Assembly: GCA_005502805.1 (NCBI GenBank) | Contig: SCMY01000002.1 | Span: 372,001 to 436,000 of the forward strand | Reading direction: 5' to 3' | Origin: Rhizobiales bacterium 2SD | GTDB lineage: Bacteria; Pseudomonadota; Alphaproteobacteria; Rhizobiales; Beijerinckiaceae | DNA: 64,000 bases | In this document: positions 17,989 through 27,074 of the stretch, piece by piece | How the letters are laid out: every line of letters starts with the position of its first letter | How positions within the stretch are numbered: the stretch's first letter is position 1 | The notes under the pieces: generated by a model | Seen by the model: only the letters and a program-made list of their open reading frames with translations | Database searches by the model: none | Told to the model about the DNA's origin: nothing | Position numbers and translations under genes: made by a program

Positions 17989-18060
17989 CTGCCTCTTCCG
18001 TGAATGCCGCGGAAGCATCGATAGGCCCTCGCATCGCATGAGGGTCAAGAGCTTGCGGTG

Positions 18061-18100
18061 CTCATCCGGCTCGCGTGCCATGGCACGCGAACCGGATGAG
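18061..18100. repeat. Near-perfect 40-bp palindrome upstream of chpT
   Basis: Two 20-bp arms meet without a spacer at GCCATGGC. They match at 19 of 20 positions; the only exception is C versus T at arm position 10. The outer arm is CTCATCCGG and the inner arm CGCGTGCCA. As DNA it could form a cruciform or bind a large dimer; as RNA it would make a very stable hairpin without a T run. It lies between the divergent hypothetical membrane gene and chpT. Confidence 0.8.
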
Positions 18101-18125
18101 GCAGGACAACAAAGCTCGAAATTCT

Positions 18126-18133
18126 ATGGTTAA
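18126..18133 (-). promoter_or_regulatory. Candidate CtrA half-site upstream of chpT
   Basis: ATGGTTAA, which reads TTAACCAT on the minus strand, sits 86 bp upstream of the chpT start. TTAACCAT is the extended CtrA half-site known from Caulobacter. The site is also part of the palindrome GGTTAACC. It fits ChpT being in a CtrA feedback loop, but a single half-site is weak evidence. Confidence 0.4.
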
Positions 18134-18218
18134 CCAACTGCAAACCAGCGACGCGCATGCTGCACCACCGACATGGGGTGCAACGCCGCCCTGATTCTCT
18201 TGATCGCAGGACCGGATC

Positions 18219-18857
18219 ATGACCGCCATCTCGCTCGAGCCGCTCGATCTGGCCGCCCTTCTCTGCAGCCGCGTCTGCCATGACGTGATCAGCCCGGTCG
18301 GGGCGATCGTCAACGCGCTCGAAGTACTCGAGGAGGACGATCCCTCGATGAAGGAATTCGCCCTCGACCTGATCAAGAAGAGCGCACGCAACGCCTCTGC
18401 CCGGCTGCAGTTCGCCAGGCTCGCTTTCGGCGCCGCCGGCTCGGCCGGCGCGATGATCGATCTCGGAGACGCCGGCGCCGTCGCCAATGGCTTCCTCAAT
18501 GACGAAAAGCTCTCTCTCGACTGGGAGGCGCCCCGTGCCCTCCTGCCGAAGAACCAGGTCAAGCTGGTGCTCAACCTGCTCGTCCTGGCGACGCAAGCGA
18601 TCCCGCGCGGCGGCAAGATCACCTGCCGCGCCACGGTTGCCGGCGAACAGGGCAGTTTCGCCATCACCGCCACAGGCTCGCACGCCCGCATCCCCGCCCA
18701 TGTCGAGGATCTCATCGCCGGTCGTTCCGAGACCGGCGCCATCGACGCGCACGCCGTTCAGCCGCTCTATACCGGCATGGTCGCACGCGCCGCGGGGATG
18801 AAGATCGCGTTCTCGATCGACGCGGATACAGTCAGTATCAGCGCCGATCCGGCATGA
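18219..18857 (+). CDS. chpT: Histidine phosphotransferase ChpT
   Basis: Phosphotransferase that relays phosphoryl groups from the hybrid kinase CckA to CtrA and CpdR, and so controls the alphaproteobacterial cell cycle. The 212-residue product has the expected length. His21 in CSRVCHDVISPVGAIVN is the likely phosphorylated residue in the DHp-like helix, and the rest (NLLVLATQAIPRGGKITC onward) is the degenerate HATPase-like domain that cannot bind ATP. It lies directly upstream of cheA on the same strand with a 124-bp gap. The partner ctrA is 6 kb away in the same window. Confidence 0.92.
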   Translation: MTAISLEPLDLAALLCSRVCHDVISPVGAIVNALEVLEEDDPSMKEFALDLIKKSARNASARLQFARLAFGAAGSAGAMIDLGDAGAVANGFLNDEKLSLDWEAPRALLPKNQVKLVLNLLVLATQAIPRGGKITCRATVAGEQGSFAITATGSHARIPAHVEDLIAGRSETGAIDAHAVQPLYTGMVARAAGMKIAFSIDADTVSISADPA

Positions 18858-18981
18858 CGCTTAGACAGTCCGTCTCGATGACTGACGATTCCGTGCGGTT
18901 TCCACTGGCTCTCAACCGATCATAAACCCTTGCACCGCAATATCCGCGGCAGCATCGGTGGCGTGAGTGAGCGGTCCTTGC

Positions 18982-21597
18982 ATGGACGAGTTGCTGCAAG
19001 AGTTTCTGGGAGAGACCGGCGAGCATCTCGACATGGTCGATCGGGAGCTCGTCCGCTTCGAGCAGGAGCCGAACAACGGCGACATCCTGCGCAACATCTT
19101 CCGGCTCGTCCACACGGTCAAAGGCACCTGCGGCTTCATCGGCCTGCCCCGGCTCGAAGCACTGACCCATGCGGCCGAATCCGTCATCGGCCAATTCCGT
19201 GACGGCGCCAGCGTGTCCTCCACCGCCGTTACGGCGATCCTCGAGACCATCGACCGGATCAAGGAGATCATGGCCGAGCTCGCCGAGAAGGGGCAGGAGC
19301 CGCCAGGTCATGACGGCCAGCTGATCGACGAACTGCGTGGTCTCGCCGAACGTGCGAAGCAGGAACTGGCGACGCGGCAACCGCAGTCCACGCTCGACCC
19401 CGTTGCCGCCTATCTCGCCCGATCGGCCGAGAGCAGGGCGATCGAACCCGCGGGCCAACCCGCCGCGAACGCTGTCCCGGACGAGATGGACCTCGTCTTC
19501 CGGACGGCGCCGAGCCCGCTCGACCAGCCCGGCGCCGCTCATGGCGAGGCGGGCCGGGATGCGAGGATAACCGGCCCGGCGACATTGCGCGTCAATGTCG
19601 ATACGCTCGAGCATCTGATGACCATGGTCTCCGAGCTGGTGCTGACCCGCAACCAGTTGCTCGAGATCGCCCGCCGCCAAGAGGACGCCGGGCTGAAGGG
19701 GCCGCTGCAACGTCTCTCGCTCATCACCGCCGAACTGCAGGACGGCGTGATGAAGACACGCATGCAGCCGATCGGCAACGCCTGGTCGAAGCTGCCGCGC
19801 ATCGTCCGTGATCTCTCCGCCGATCTCGGCAAGCGGATCGAGCTGGTCATGGAGGGCGCCGAGACCGAGCTCGACCGCCAGCTGCTCGACCTGATCAAGG
19901 ATCCCCTCATTCACATGGTGCGAAACTGCGCCGACCATGCGATCGAGGAGCCGCACGAGCGTGCTGCGCTGGGCAAGCCGGAGACCGGCACCATCCGGGT
20001 CTCCGCCTATCACGAGGGCGGCTCGGTCACGATCGCGATCTCGGATGACGGCCGCGGCATGGACGTCGCCCGCATCCGTCAGAAGGCGATCCAGCGTGGA
20101 CTGGCAACGGAGACCGAAACCGAGCGGATGAGCGAGTCGCAGCTGCTGCGCTTCATCTTCCACCCCGGTTTCTCGACGTCCGACAGCATCACCGCGATCT
20201 CCGGACGGGGCGTCGGGATGGATGTGGTCAAGGTCAATGTCGACGCGATCGGCGGCATGATCGACATCGCCAGCATCGCCGGCGCAGGCACCACGATCAC
20301 AATCAAAATTCCGCTGACCCTCGCGATCGTCTCAGCTCTGATCGTTGCGAGCGCAGGCCAGCGTTTCGCCATTCCGCAGGTCGTCGTGCGCGAGCTCGTG
20401 CGGGTCAAGGCCGGCGGCGAGCACCGGATCGAGCGCATCAACAACGCGCCCGTGCTGAGGCTGCGCGAAAGGCTGTTGCCGATCATCGCTCTGGCCGGGG
20501 TGATGGGCGAGGCGGTGGACGCCACGATCGTCGACGACGGCTTCATCGTCGTGACGCAGGTCGGGGATCGCCAGTTCGGTATCCTAGTCGAGTCCGTGTT
20601 CCATACCGAGGAAATCGTCGTCAAGCCGATGTCGACGCGGCTGCGCCACATCCCTCTGTTTTCGGGCAACACCATCATGGGCGACGGAGCCGTGGTGTTG
20701 ATCGTCGATCCCAACGGAGTGGCCCGCCTGGTCGGCGTGACGACGCAGGACGACGCCGTCTCCGACGATGCCATCGACCTGGCGCACCCTTCAGAACGCA
20801 CCACCATGCTGGTCTTCCGGGCGGGCAAGGACGGGCTGAAGGCTGTGCCGCTGTCGCTGGTGACGCGGCTCGAAGAGGTCGAGGCCAAACTGTTCGAGAC
20901 CGGCGGCGGACGGACCCTGCTCAACTACCGGGGCCGGCTGATGCCGGTCGTGCCGGTCGAGGGCGTCGAGCTGCGGCAAACCGACCTGCAGCCACTGGTG
21001 ATCTTCTCCGAAGGCGATTTCCATATGGCGTTGGCGGTCGACGCCATCGTCGACATCGTCGACGAGGTGCTCGATCTGGAGATGGTCGCCATGCCCGAGC
21101 TCGGCGTACTCGGCTCGGCGATCGTCCGGGGGCGAGCGACCGAGATTCTGGACCTCGCACATTATCTGCCCAAAGCCAGTCCCAACTGGCTGCACCAGCG
21201 CCGCAACGAGGGCAATGGCCCGCGCGTACTGTTGATCGAGCCATCCGAATTCCTGCGCGAGATGCTCGCTCCCGTGCTGAAAGCGTCGGGTCTGCAGGTC
21301 ATCCATGCTCCCGATCCTGCTATGGCAGCCGGCATCACCGAGGGGAGCGCCGAGCTGAGCGCCGTCGTCATCGACATCGATCGCGACGCTGAAGCGGCTT
21401 TCGCTCTGGCCGCGCGGCTGCGCTCCGGACCCCGTCACGCTGGCCTGCGCATCATCGGCATTGCCAGCCTGCCGACGCCCGAGCTGCATATCGCGGCAGC
21501 TCAGGCCCAGTTCGACGAGATCGTTGCGAAGTTCGACCGGCGGGCACTGATCGCGGAACTGGCGGAAAGTCGCTCCAGAACGAGGCGAGCCGCATGA
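18982..21597 (+). CDS. cheA: Chemotaxis histidine kinase CheA, hybrid with C-terminal receiver-like domain
   Basis: An 871-residue CheA that phosphorylates CheY and CheB in response to chemoreceptors. Domain order: HPt (His44 in RLVHTVKGTCGF), a linker without a clear P2, dimerisation helices, HATPase (HMVRNCADHAIE N-box, DDGRGMD, GRGVGMDVVK), and two successive CheW-like parts (about residues 440-730). A receiver-like tail (GPRVLLIEPSEF to AKFDR) follows. The start ATG 18982 yields MDELLQEFLGETGEHL; an in-frame ATG lies 15 bp upstream. In the tail the usual acidic pair is IEPSE, so phosphorylation is uncertain. The stop overlaps cheW by four bases. Confidence 0.93.
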   Translation: MDELLQEFLGETGEHLDMVDRELVRFEQEPNNGDILRNIFRLVHTVKGTCGFIGLPRLEALTHAAESVIGQFRDGASVSSTAVTAILETIDRIKEIMAELAEKGQEPPGHDGQLIDELRGLAERAKQELATRQPQSTLDPVAAYLARSAESRAIEPAGQPAANAVPDEMDLVFRTAPSPLDQPGAAHGEAGRDARITGPATLRVNVDTLEHLMTMVSELVLTRNQLLEIARRQEDAGLKGPLQRLSLITAELQDGVMKTRMQPIGNAWSKLPRIVRDLSADLGKRIELVMEGAETELDRQLLDLIKDPLIHMVRNCADHAIEEPHERAALGKPETGTIRVSAYHEGGSVTIAISDDGRGMDVARIRQKAIQRGLATETETERMSESQLLRFIFHPGFSTSDSITAISGRGVGMDVVKVNVDAIGGMIDIASIAGAGTTITIKIPLTLAIVSALIVASAGQRFAIPQVVVRELVRVKAGGEHRIERINNAPVLRLRERLLPIIALAGVMGEAVDATIVDDGFIVVTQVGDRQFGILVESVFHTEEIVVKPMSTRLRHIPLFSGNTIMGDGAVVLIVDPNGVARLVGVTTQDDAVSDDAIDLAHPSERTTMLVFRAGKDGLKAVPLSLVTRLEEVEAKLFETGGGRTLLNYRGRLMPVVPVEGVELRQTDLQPLVIFSEGDFHMALAVDAIVDIVDEVLDLEMVAMPELGVLGSAIVRGRATEILDLAHYLPKASPNWLHQRRNEGNGPRVLLIEPSEFLREMLAPVLKASGLQVIHAPDPAMAAGITEGSAELSAVVIDIDRDAEAAFALAARLRSGPRHAGLRIIGIASLPTPELHIAAAQAQFDEIVAKFDRRALIAELAESRSRTRRAA

Positions 21598-22094
21598 CCG
21601 GGCCAAACGACGAGAACACACCCGGCCTGGCCTTCGAGGACTCGCTGGACTACGTCACGGTTACGGTAGGAGGCCAATTGCTCGGCTTGCCGATCGGACG
21701 CGTCCAGGACGTGTTCATCGCGACGCGGATCACTCCGGTCCCCCTTGCGCCGCGCGAGATCGTCGGCCTGATCAATCTGCGCGGACGCGTCGTCACCGCG
21801 ATCTGCATGCGCCGGCGCATGCACCATGCCGATACGCTCACGGCGCCGCCCGGAGGCGAGGAGCGCGAGCTCACTGCGGTCGGGCTCGAGCAGGCCGGCG
21901 AAGCCTTCGCTCTGATCGTCGACACGGTCGGCGAGGTGATGCGGCTCAGCCGCACAACCTTCGAACCCGTGCCGATCCATCTTGATCGCGCCTGGGCTGC
22001 CATCGCCAAGGGCGTTCATCGTCTCGATGATCGCCTTCTGGTCGTGATGGACGTCGACGCCGTCCTCAACATCGAACTGCCGATCGCCGCCTGA
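21594..22094 (+). CDS. cheW: Chemotaxis adaptor protein CheW
   Basis: Cytoplasmic scaffold linking chemoreceptors to CheA. The 166-residue product is about the family size, with YVTVTVGGQLLGLPIGRVQDV (first beta-barrel strands) and IVGLINLRGRVVTAI at about residues 55-70, the conserved receptor/kinase interface. The C-terminus ends in DVDAVLNIELPIAA. The ATG overlaps the TGA of cheA (ATGA), so the two are coupled and probably made in fixed proportion. Confidence 0.94.
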   Translation: MTGPNDENTPGLAFEDSLDYVTVTVGGQLLGLPIGRVQDVFIATRITPVPLAPREIVGLINLRGRVVTAICMRRRMHHADTLTAPPGGEERELTAVGLEQAGEAFALIVDTVGEVMRLSRTTFEPVPIHLDRAWAAIAKGVHRLDDRLLVVMDVDAVLNIELPIAA

Positions 22095-22118
22095 CGATCC
22101 GCCGCCTGGAGCCACGCC

Positions 22119-22484
22119 ATGAAATACTGTCTCGTCGTCGACGACTCCGCGGTCATCCGCAAGGTCGCCCGCCGCATCCTGGAAGGGTTGCAGTTCCGAA
22201 TCGCCGAAGCCGAGGACGGCGCGCGCGCCATCGACGCCTGCAAGGGCGAAATGCCGGACGCGATCCTTCTCGACTGGAACATGCCGATCATGGACGGCTA
22301 CGATTTCCTGCGGAACCTGCGGCAAATGCCGGGCGGCAAACGGCCCAAAGTGGTGTTCTGCACCACCGAGAACGACATCGCGCACATTGCCCGCGCCATG
22401 CATGCCGGTGCGGACGAGTACATCATGAAACCGTTCGACAAAGAGATCGTCGCCTCGAAGTTCCATCAAGTCGGCCTGCTCTGA
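22119..22484 (+). CDS. cheY: Chemotaxis response regulator CheY
   Basis: A single-domain receiver of 121 residues. The acidic pair is in VVDDSAVIRK, and the phospho-acceptor Asp52 is in AILLDWNMP, followed by Thr in FCTTEN and Lys in MKPFDKE, all at the expected places. Phospho-CheY binds the flagellar motor switch. It lies in the middle of the che operon, 24 bp after cheW. Some alphaproteobacterial CheY proteins act as phosphate sinks rather than motor ligands, and this sequence cannot tell which. Confidence 0.93.
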   Translation: MKYCLVVDDSAVIRKVARRILEGLQFRIAEAEDGARAIDACKGEMPDAILLDWNMPIMDGYDFLRNLRQMPGGKRPKVVFCTTENDIAHIARAMHAGADEYIMKPFDKEIVASKFHQVGLL

Positions 22485-22530
22485 CTCCACCTCGCATGCG
22501 CCAGCCCCGCTCTCTGACCGCGCGATCGCC

Positions 22531-23649
22531 ATGATGCCTGCTCCGCACTCCCCCGAACGGGTCGGCGCGCGTCCGAGCACCGTGGTCATCGCCGACGACT
22601 CCGTGGTCGTAAGGGGGCTGTTCGCACGCTGGCTCGGAGAGAGCGGCCGCTTCCATGTCGTCGGCGTCGCCGGTGACGGCGAAGCAGCCATCGAGCATGC
22701 CGGACGCCACCATCCCGACATCATGGTGCTCGACCTCGACATGCCGGTGCTCGACGGCGTCGAGGCACTGCCGCGGATCGTCAAGGAGAGCCCCGGGACC
22801 GCGGTGCTGCTGACGACCACGCTCACCGAGCGGAACGCGCAACTCGCACTGCAATGCATGAGCATGGGCGCGGTCGATGTCCTGCCCAAGCCCGACAGCC
22901 GCAGTGGTCTGACGCTTTCGCTCGACTTCCGCAGCGAACTGCTCGGCAAGCTCGGCAGCATCGCGCAATCCCGGCGTCGCAACGGCGAGGCCGCCATGGA
23001 GAGCGGCCACAGCAATCCGCTGCCGGCCGGCGTCATCGACCTGCGCGCCCTCGTCAGCGTCATGCCGCGCTATCTCGTGATCGGCGCCTCGACCGGCGGG
23101 CCACGTGCCGTCGCCCGCGTCCTGAGCGATCTCGGCAGCGCGCTTGCCAACCTGACCACTCTGGTCGTCCAGCATATGCCGCCGCTGTTCACGGCCTCCT
23201 TCGCCGATCAGATCGCCGCACAGCTCGGCGTCCCGGCGCGCGAACCGCATGATGGCGAACGGCTCGCCCGCGGTACGATCTACGTCGCGCCCGGCGGGCG
23301 TCATCTCGGCATCGAGCGCAAGCTCGGCCATATCGTCGCCAGCATCAGCGACGGCCCGCCCGTACACTTCTGCCGGCCGGCGGTCGACGTCCTCTTCAGG
23401 GAGACGGCACGCCATCTCGGCCCGGCTGCGCTCGGCCTGATCATGACCGGCATGGGCAGCGACGGAACCGATGGCGCAGCCGCCCTGCGCAATGCCGGCG
23501 CAGCCGTCATCGCCCAGGATGAACCCTCGAGCACGATCTGGGGCATGCCGGGTTCGGTCGTTCGCGCCGGCCAGGCGAGCATCATCGTGCCGCTCGGCGG
23601 TATCGGCCCGGCCATCCGCATGCTCGTCGGCGGGAGTCCCCCCGCATGA
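22531..23649 (+). CDS. cheB: Chemotaxis methylesterase CheB
   Basis: Protein-glutamate methylesterase/glutamine deamidase that removes methyl groups from chemoreceptors. The receiver domain (residues ~15-135) carries IADDSVVVRG and the likely phospho-acceptor Asp68 in MVLDLDMP. After the linker the esterase domain has the catalytic Ser in VIGASTGGPRA, His in VVQHMPP and Asp in MTGMGSDGTDG. The ORF opens with two Met codons, and either could be the start. The stop overlaps cheR by four bases. Confidence 0.94.
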   Translation: MMPAPHSPERVGARPSTVVIADDSVVVRGLFARWLGESGRFHVVGVAGDGEAAIEHAGRHHPDIMVLDLDMPVLDGVEALPRIVKESPGTAVLLTTTLTERNAQLALQCMSMGAVDVLPKPDSRSGLTLSLDFRSELLGKLGSIAQSRRRNGEAAMESGHSNPLPAGVIDLRALVSVMPRYLVIGASTGGPRAVARVLSDLGSALANLTTLVVQHMPPLFTASFADQIAAQLGVPAREPHDGERLARGTIYVAPGGRHLGIERKLGHIVASISDGPPVHFCRPAVDVLFRETARHLGPAALGLIMTGMGSDGTDGAAALRNAGAAVIAQDEPSSTIWGMPGSVVRAGQASIIVPLGGIGPAIRMLVGGSPPA

Positions 23650-24542
23650 CCGAGTTCGATTTCGACTTCCTGCGCGTCCTTCTGCAACGCCGTTCGGGTC
23701 TCTTCCTCAACATCGAGAAACGCTACCTCGTCGAGAGCCGGCTCGGCATGCTTTGCCGCCGGCGCGGCATCGCAGGCATACCGGCGCTCGTCGCCCAGCT
23801 GCGCAGCTCCCCTGCCTCCGAGCTGGAAACGTCCGTCATCGAGGCGATGACGACCAATGAGACGCTGTTCTTCCGCGACCGCACGCCGTTCGACCTGTTT
23901 CGCGACGTGCTTTTGCCCGAGAAGCTCGCAGCCAATGCGCAGAGCCGGACATTGCGCATCTGGTGCGCCGCGGTTTCGACCGGCCAGGAGCCTTATTCGC
24001 TCGCCATGCTGCTCGACGAGGCTGCCGACCGCCTCACGGGCTGGACGATCGAGATACTCGGCACCGATATTTCCACCGACGTTCTCGAGCGGGCGCGACA
24101 GGGCGTCTATAGCCAGTTCGAGGTTCAACGCGGCCTGCCGATCCAGCTCCTGCTCAGGCATTTCAGGCAGGAAGGCGACAAGTGGCGCCTCTCCGAGCGG
24201 ATACGCGACATGGTCACGCTCAAGCCGCATAATCTGCTGGAGCCGAACCATCAGTTCGGCCAGTTCGACATCATCTTCTGCCGCAATGTGCTGATCTATT
24301 TCGATGTTCCGACCAAGGCGAGGGTGATGGCCGCGCTCGCTGAGCGCCTGGCCGCAAATGGCGCCTTCATACTCGGCGCTGCCGAAACCGTGATCGGCAT
24401 CACGACGACATTGGTGCCAGATCCGAAGCATCGCGGGGTCTACCGCGATGCGTCGTCGAGTGCGCAGACACGGCGTCCCGGCTCGTTCACCGCATCGGAC
24501 CCCGGCGCCGCGCCGATCCCGCTCAGAAGTGCCCGAACCTGA
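23646..24542 (+). CDS. cheR: Chemotaxis methyltransferase CheR
   Basis: S-adenosylmethionine-dependent methyltransferase that adds methyl groups to receptor glutamates for sensory adaptation. In the 298-residue product, FLRVLLQRRSGLFLNIEKRYLVESRL is the N-terminal helical domain, TTNETLFFRD the conserved receptor side, and LRIWCAAVSTGQEPYSLAM the SAM pocket. IIFCRNVLIYFD follows. There is no pentapeptide-binding tail insertion that I can identify. It is the last gene of the operon and is followed by a hairpin shared with ctrA. Confidence 0.94.
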   Translation: MTEFDFDFLRVLLQRRSGLFLNIEKRYLVESRLGMLCRRRGIAGIPALVAQLRSSPASELETSVIEAMTTNETLFFRDRTPFDLFRDVLLPEKLAANAQSRTLRIWCAAVSTGQEPYSLAMLLDEAADRLTGWTIEILGTDISTDVLERARQGVYSQFEVQRGLPIQLLLRHFRQEGDKWRLSERIRDMVTLKPHNLLEPNHQFGQFDIIFCRNVLIYFDVPTKARVMAALAERLAANGAFILGAAETVIGITTTLVPDPKHRGVYRDASSSAQTRRPGSFTASDPGAAPIPLRSART

Positions 24543-24576
24543 TTTGCCAACCAGCCGCCTCCGAGTGGACCGCGCA

Positions 24577-24602
24577 AACAAAAACCCCGCCTCGCGGCGG
24601 GG
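24577..24602 (-). terminator. Rho-independent terminator for ctrA
   Basis: The stem is CCCCGCC (24585-24591) with GGCGGGG (24596-24602), loop TCGC. The plus strand shows AAACAAAAA to the left of the stem, so a minus-strand transcript leaving ctrA gives a G/C stem followed by a U-rich tail. On the plus strand no T run follows, so it would be weaker for cheR. Confidence 0.85.
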
Positions 24603-24682
24603 TCCCCGTTCACCTGTCGTGTACATCCGACGATCAGGCGATCTAACTGGTAAGCGTCGATGATGACGCCGTGATGACGGGA

Positions 24683-25384
24683 TCAGGCCGGGATGCGCTC
24701 GTCCGCTTCGCTCGGCTCGCGCAGCACATAGCCGCGGCCCCAGACCGTCTCGATGTAATTCTTCCCGTCGGAGGCATTGGCGAGCTTCTTGCGCAGCTTG
24801 CAGATGAAGACGTCGATGATCTTCAGCTCGGGCTCGTCCATGCCGCCATAGAGATGGTTCAGGAACATTTCCTTGGTCAGCGTCGTGCCCTTGCGCAGCG
24901 AGAGCAGCTCCAGCATCTGGTATTCCTTGCCGGTCAGATGCACGCGCTGGGCATCGACCTCGACCGTCTTGGTGTCGAGGTTGACGACGAGGTCGCCGGT
25001 CGTGATCACCGACTGGGCATGGCCCTTCGAGCGGCGCACGATGGCATGGATACGGGCGACGAGCTCATCCTTGTGGAACGGCTTGGTCAGGTAGTCGTCG
25101 GCGCCGAAGCCGAGGCCCTTGACCTTGTCCTCGATGCCGGCGAGGCCGGAGAGAATCAGGATCGGCGTCTTGACCTTGGCGACGCGCAGGGAGCGCAGCA
25201 CCTCGTAGCCCGACATGTCCGGCAGGTTCAGGTCGAGCAGGATGATATCGTAGTCGTAGAGCTTGCCGAGATCGACGCCTTCTTCGCCCAAATCGGTCGT
25301 GTAGACGTTGAAGCTCTCGGACTTCAGCATCAGCTCGATGCTTTGAGCGGTCGCGCTATCGTCTTCGATCAGCAGAACCCGCAT
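24683..25384 (-). CDS. ctrA: Cell-cycle master regulator CtrA
   Basis: OmpR-type response regulator (233 residues) that binds TTAA-N7-TTAA and controls replication initiation, division, flagella and methylation genes in alphaproteobacteria. The receiver has [12 protein letters not shown], the phospho-acceptor Asp51 in ILLDLNLPD, Thr/Ser in ILSG and Lys in [11 protein letters not shown]. The DNA-binding half has [17 protein letters not shown] and ends in [11 protein letters not shown] start at ATG 25384; the frame is open to 25435 but lacks similarity there. Phosphate should come from CckA through ChpT, which is encoded nearby. Confidence 0.96.
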   Translation of the reverse strand: MRVLLIEDDSATAQSIELMLKSESFNVYTTDLGEEGVDLGKLYDYDIILLDLNLPDMSGYEVLRSLRVAKVKTPILILSGLAGIEDKVKGLGFGADDYLTKPFHKDELVARIHAIVRRSKGHAQSVITTGDLVVNLDTKTVEVDAQRVHLTGKEYQMLELLSLRKGTTLTKEMFLNHLYGGMDEPELKIIDVFICKLRKKLANASDGKNYIETVWGRGYVLREPSEADERIPA

Positions 25385-25499
25385 GTCACGTCCCCAATTT
25401 CGCCCCGAGGCCAGCGATCCCGTTGAACCACCCAAGACCCTCGTAGTCCTGGGGACGAACGCTTGCCCGATGAAACGCCACGCGACACGCTACGGGGAA

Positions 25500-25507
25500 A
25501 TGGTTAA
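25500..25507 (-). promoter_or_regulatory. Candidate CtrA half-site in the ctrA/fliI divergent promoter region
   Basis: The 319-bp gap 25385-25703 contains ATGGTTAA (TTAACCAT on the minus strand), about 115 bp upstream of the ctrA ATG. Autoregulation through such sites is known in Caulobacter. A GAGTC (GANTC, the CcrM methylation motif) is present at 25569-25573. Nothing else in the gap looks like a gene. Confidence 0.45.
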
Positions 25508-25703
25508 CAAACCCTGATTCCCGGGCGCAAGCGCTTCCTGGCAAAAGGTTGACGATCCTTGTCGAGGTGAGTCGAATTTGACACGGATCGTTCGAACTTC
25601 GGCCGCGAAAGCACCTTTCGCGTAAGCTCGTGTCGACGAAACAGGCGTTAATCGCCCGGCTCTCCGACGCGGCTTCGAAACGTAGTGTTAATCACTCCGC
25701 TTA

Positions 25704-27068
25704 ATGGAAGGTAAACGGCAGCGAATCATGAACGGCGCACGACCAGGCCAGGACCGGTTATCCACACTCGCCACGATGATCGGCGAGCTCGAGGCGACGT
25801 CCGTCTATGGCCGCGTCACTGCCGTGCGCGGCCTGCTCGTCGAGATCTCAGGCCCGATCAGCGCGATGAGCCTCGGCGGCCGGGTCGGCATCGAGATCGC
25901 ACCCGGCGTCCGCGTCCCCTGCGAGGTCATCGGCTTTTCCGGCGAGAAGGCGCTGGTCATGCCTTATGGCGGGCTCGACGGCGTCCGCCGCGGCTGCCCG
26001 GCCTATGTCGACCGCACTGTCGCCGGTCTGCGCCCCACCATGGCCTGGCTCGGCCGCGTCGTCGATGCGCTCGGCCGGCCGGTCGATGGTGGCCCGCCGC
26101 TGCCACAAGGCGAGCGCACCATTCCCTTCCGCAACGACCCGCCGCCGGCCCATGCCCGAAGGCGGGTCGGCCCGCCGCTCGATCTCGGCGTGCGCGCCCT
26201 CAACACCTTTCTGACCTGCTGCCTTGGCCAGCGCATGGGCATCTTCGCCGGCTCCGGCGTCGGAAAGTCGGTGCTTTTGTCGATGCTGGCCCGCTACGCG
26301 CGGGCCGACGTCAACATCATCGGCCTGGTCGGCGAACGCGGCAGAGAGGTCCAGGAATTCCTGCAGGACGATCTCGGGCCGGATGGCCTCGCCCGCTCGA
26401 TCGTCGTGGTCGCGACCTCGGACGAGCCGGCGCTGATGCGCAAACAGGCCGCCTTGACCACGCTGACCCTCGCCGAATTCTTCCGCGACCAGGGCCTGCA
26501 GGTGATGTGCCTGATGGATTCGGTCACCCGTTTCGCCATGGCGATGCGCGAGATCGGCCTCGCCGCCGGCGAGCCGCCTACGACCAAAGGATACACCCCG
26601 ACCGTCTTCGCCGAATTGCCGCGCCTGCTCGAACGCGCTGGCCCCGGCACCGGCGACGGCGCGATCACCGGCCTCTTCACCGTCCTGGTCGACGGCGGCG
26701 ACCATGACGAGCCCGTCGCCGATGCGGTCCGCGGCATCCTCGATGGCCATATCGTCATGGAGCGCTCCATCGCCGAGCGCGGCCGCTATCCGGCGGTCAA
26801 CATCCTGAAATCGGTGTCGCGCACCATGCCGCGCTCCTGCGACCCGCTCTATTATCCGGTCGTGCAGAAGGCGCGCGCCACGCTCGCGACCTATGCCGAC
26901 ATGGAGGAACTGATTCGGCTCGGCGCCTACCGCCAGGGCGCCTCTGCCGAGGTCGACGAGGCGATCCGGCTCAATCCCGAGCTCGAAGCTTTCCTGAAGC
27001 AGGCCAAGGACGAGGCGACCGGGCTGGGTGACGGCTATGCCCGGCTCGCCCGCATCATGGGGATGTGA
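25704..27068 (+). CDS. fliI: Flagellar export ATPase FliI
   Basis: Cytoplasmic F1-beta-like ATPase (454 residues, family about 440-460) that drives type III secretion of flagellar subunits. Walker A is [23 protein letters not shown] follows, and Walker B lies around [14 protein letters not shown]. The region [24 protein letters not shown] is the FliI/HrcN-type signature. An alternative ATG is at 25728. It is divergent from ctrA. FliJ, its usual partner gene, is not immediately downstream but 2.1 kb further on. Confidence 0.94.
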   Translation: MEGKRQRIMNGARPGQDRLSTLATMIGELEATSVYGRVTAVRGLLVEISGPISAMSLGGRVGIEIAPGVRVPCEVIGFSGEKALVMPYGGLDGVRRGCPAYVDRTVAGLRPTMAWLGRVVDALGRPVDGGPPLPQGERTIPFRNDPPPAHARRRVGPPLDLGVRALNTFLTCCLGQRMGIFAGSGVGKSVLLSMLARYARADVNIIGLVGERGREVQEFLQDDLGPDGLARSIVVVATSDEPALMRKQAALTTLTLAEFFRDQGLQVMCLMDSVTRFAMAMREIGLAAGEPPTTKGYTPTVFAELPRLLERAGPGTGDGAITGLFTVLVDGGDHDEPVADAVRGILDGHIVMERSIAERGRYPAVNILKSVSRTMPRSCDPLYYPVVQKARATLATYADMEELIRLGAYRQGASAEVDEAIRLNPELEAFLKQAKDEATGLGDGYARLARIMGM

Positions 27069-27074
27069 GCGGCC

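Noticed and set aside
25688..25704. TTAA-N9-TTAA near the fliI start as a CtrA box
   Set aside because: The spacing is nine, not seven, and the second TTAA overlaps the ATG, so it does not fit the CtrA consensus.
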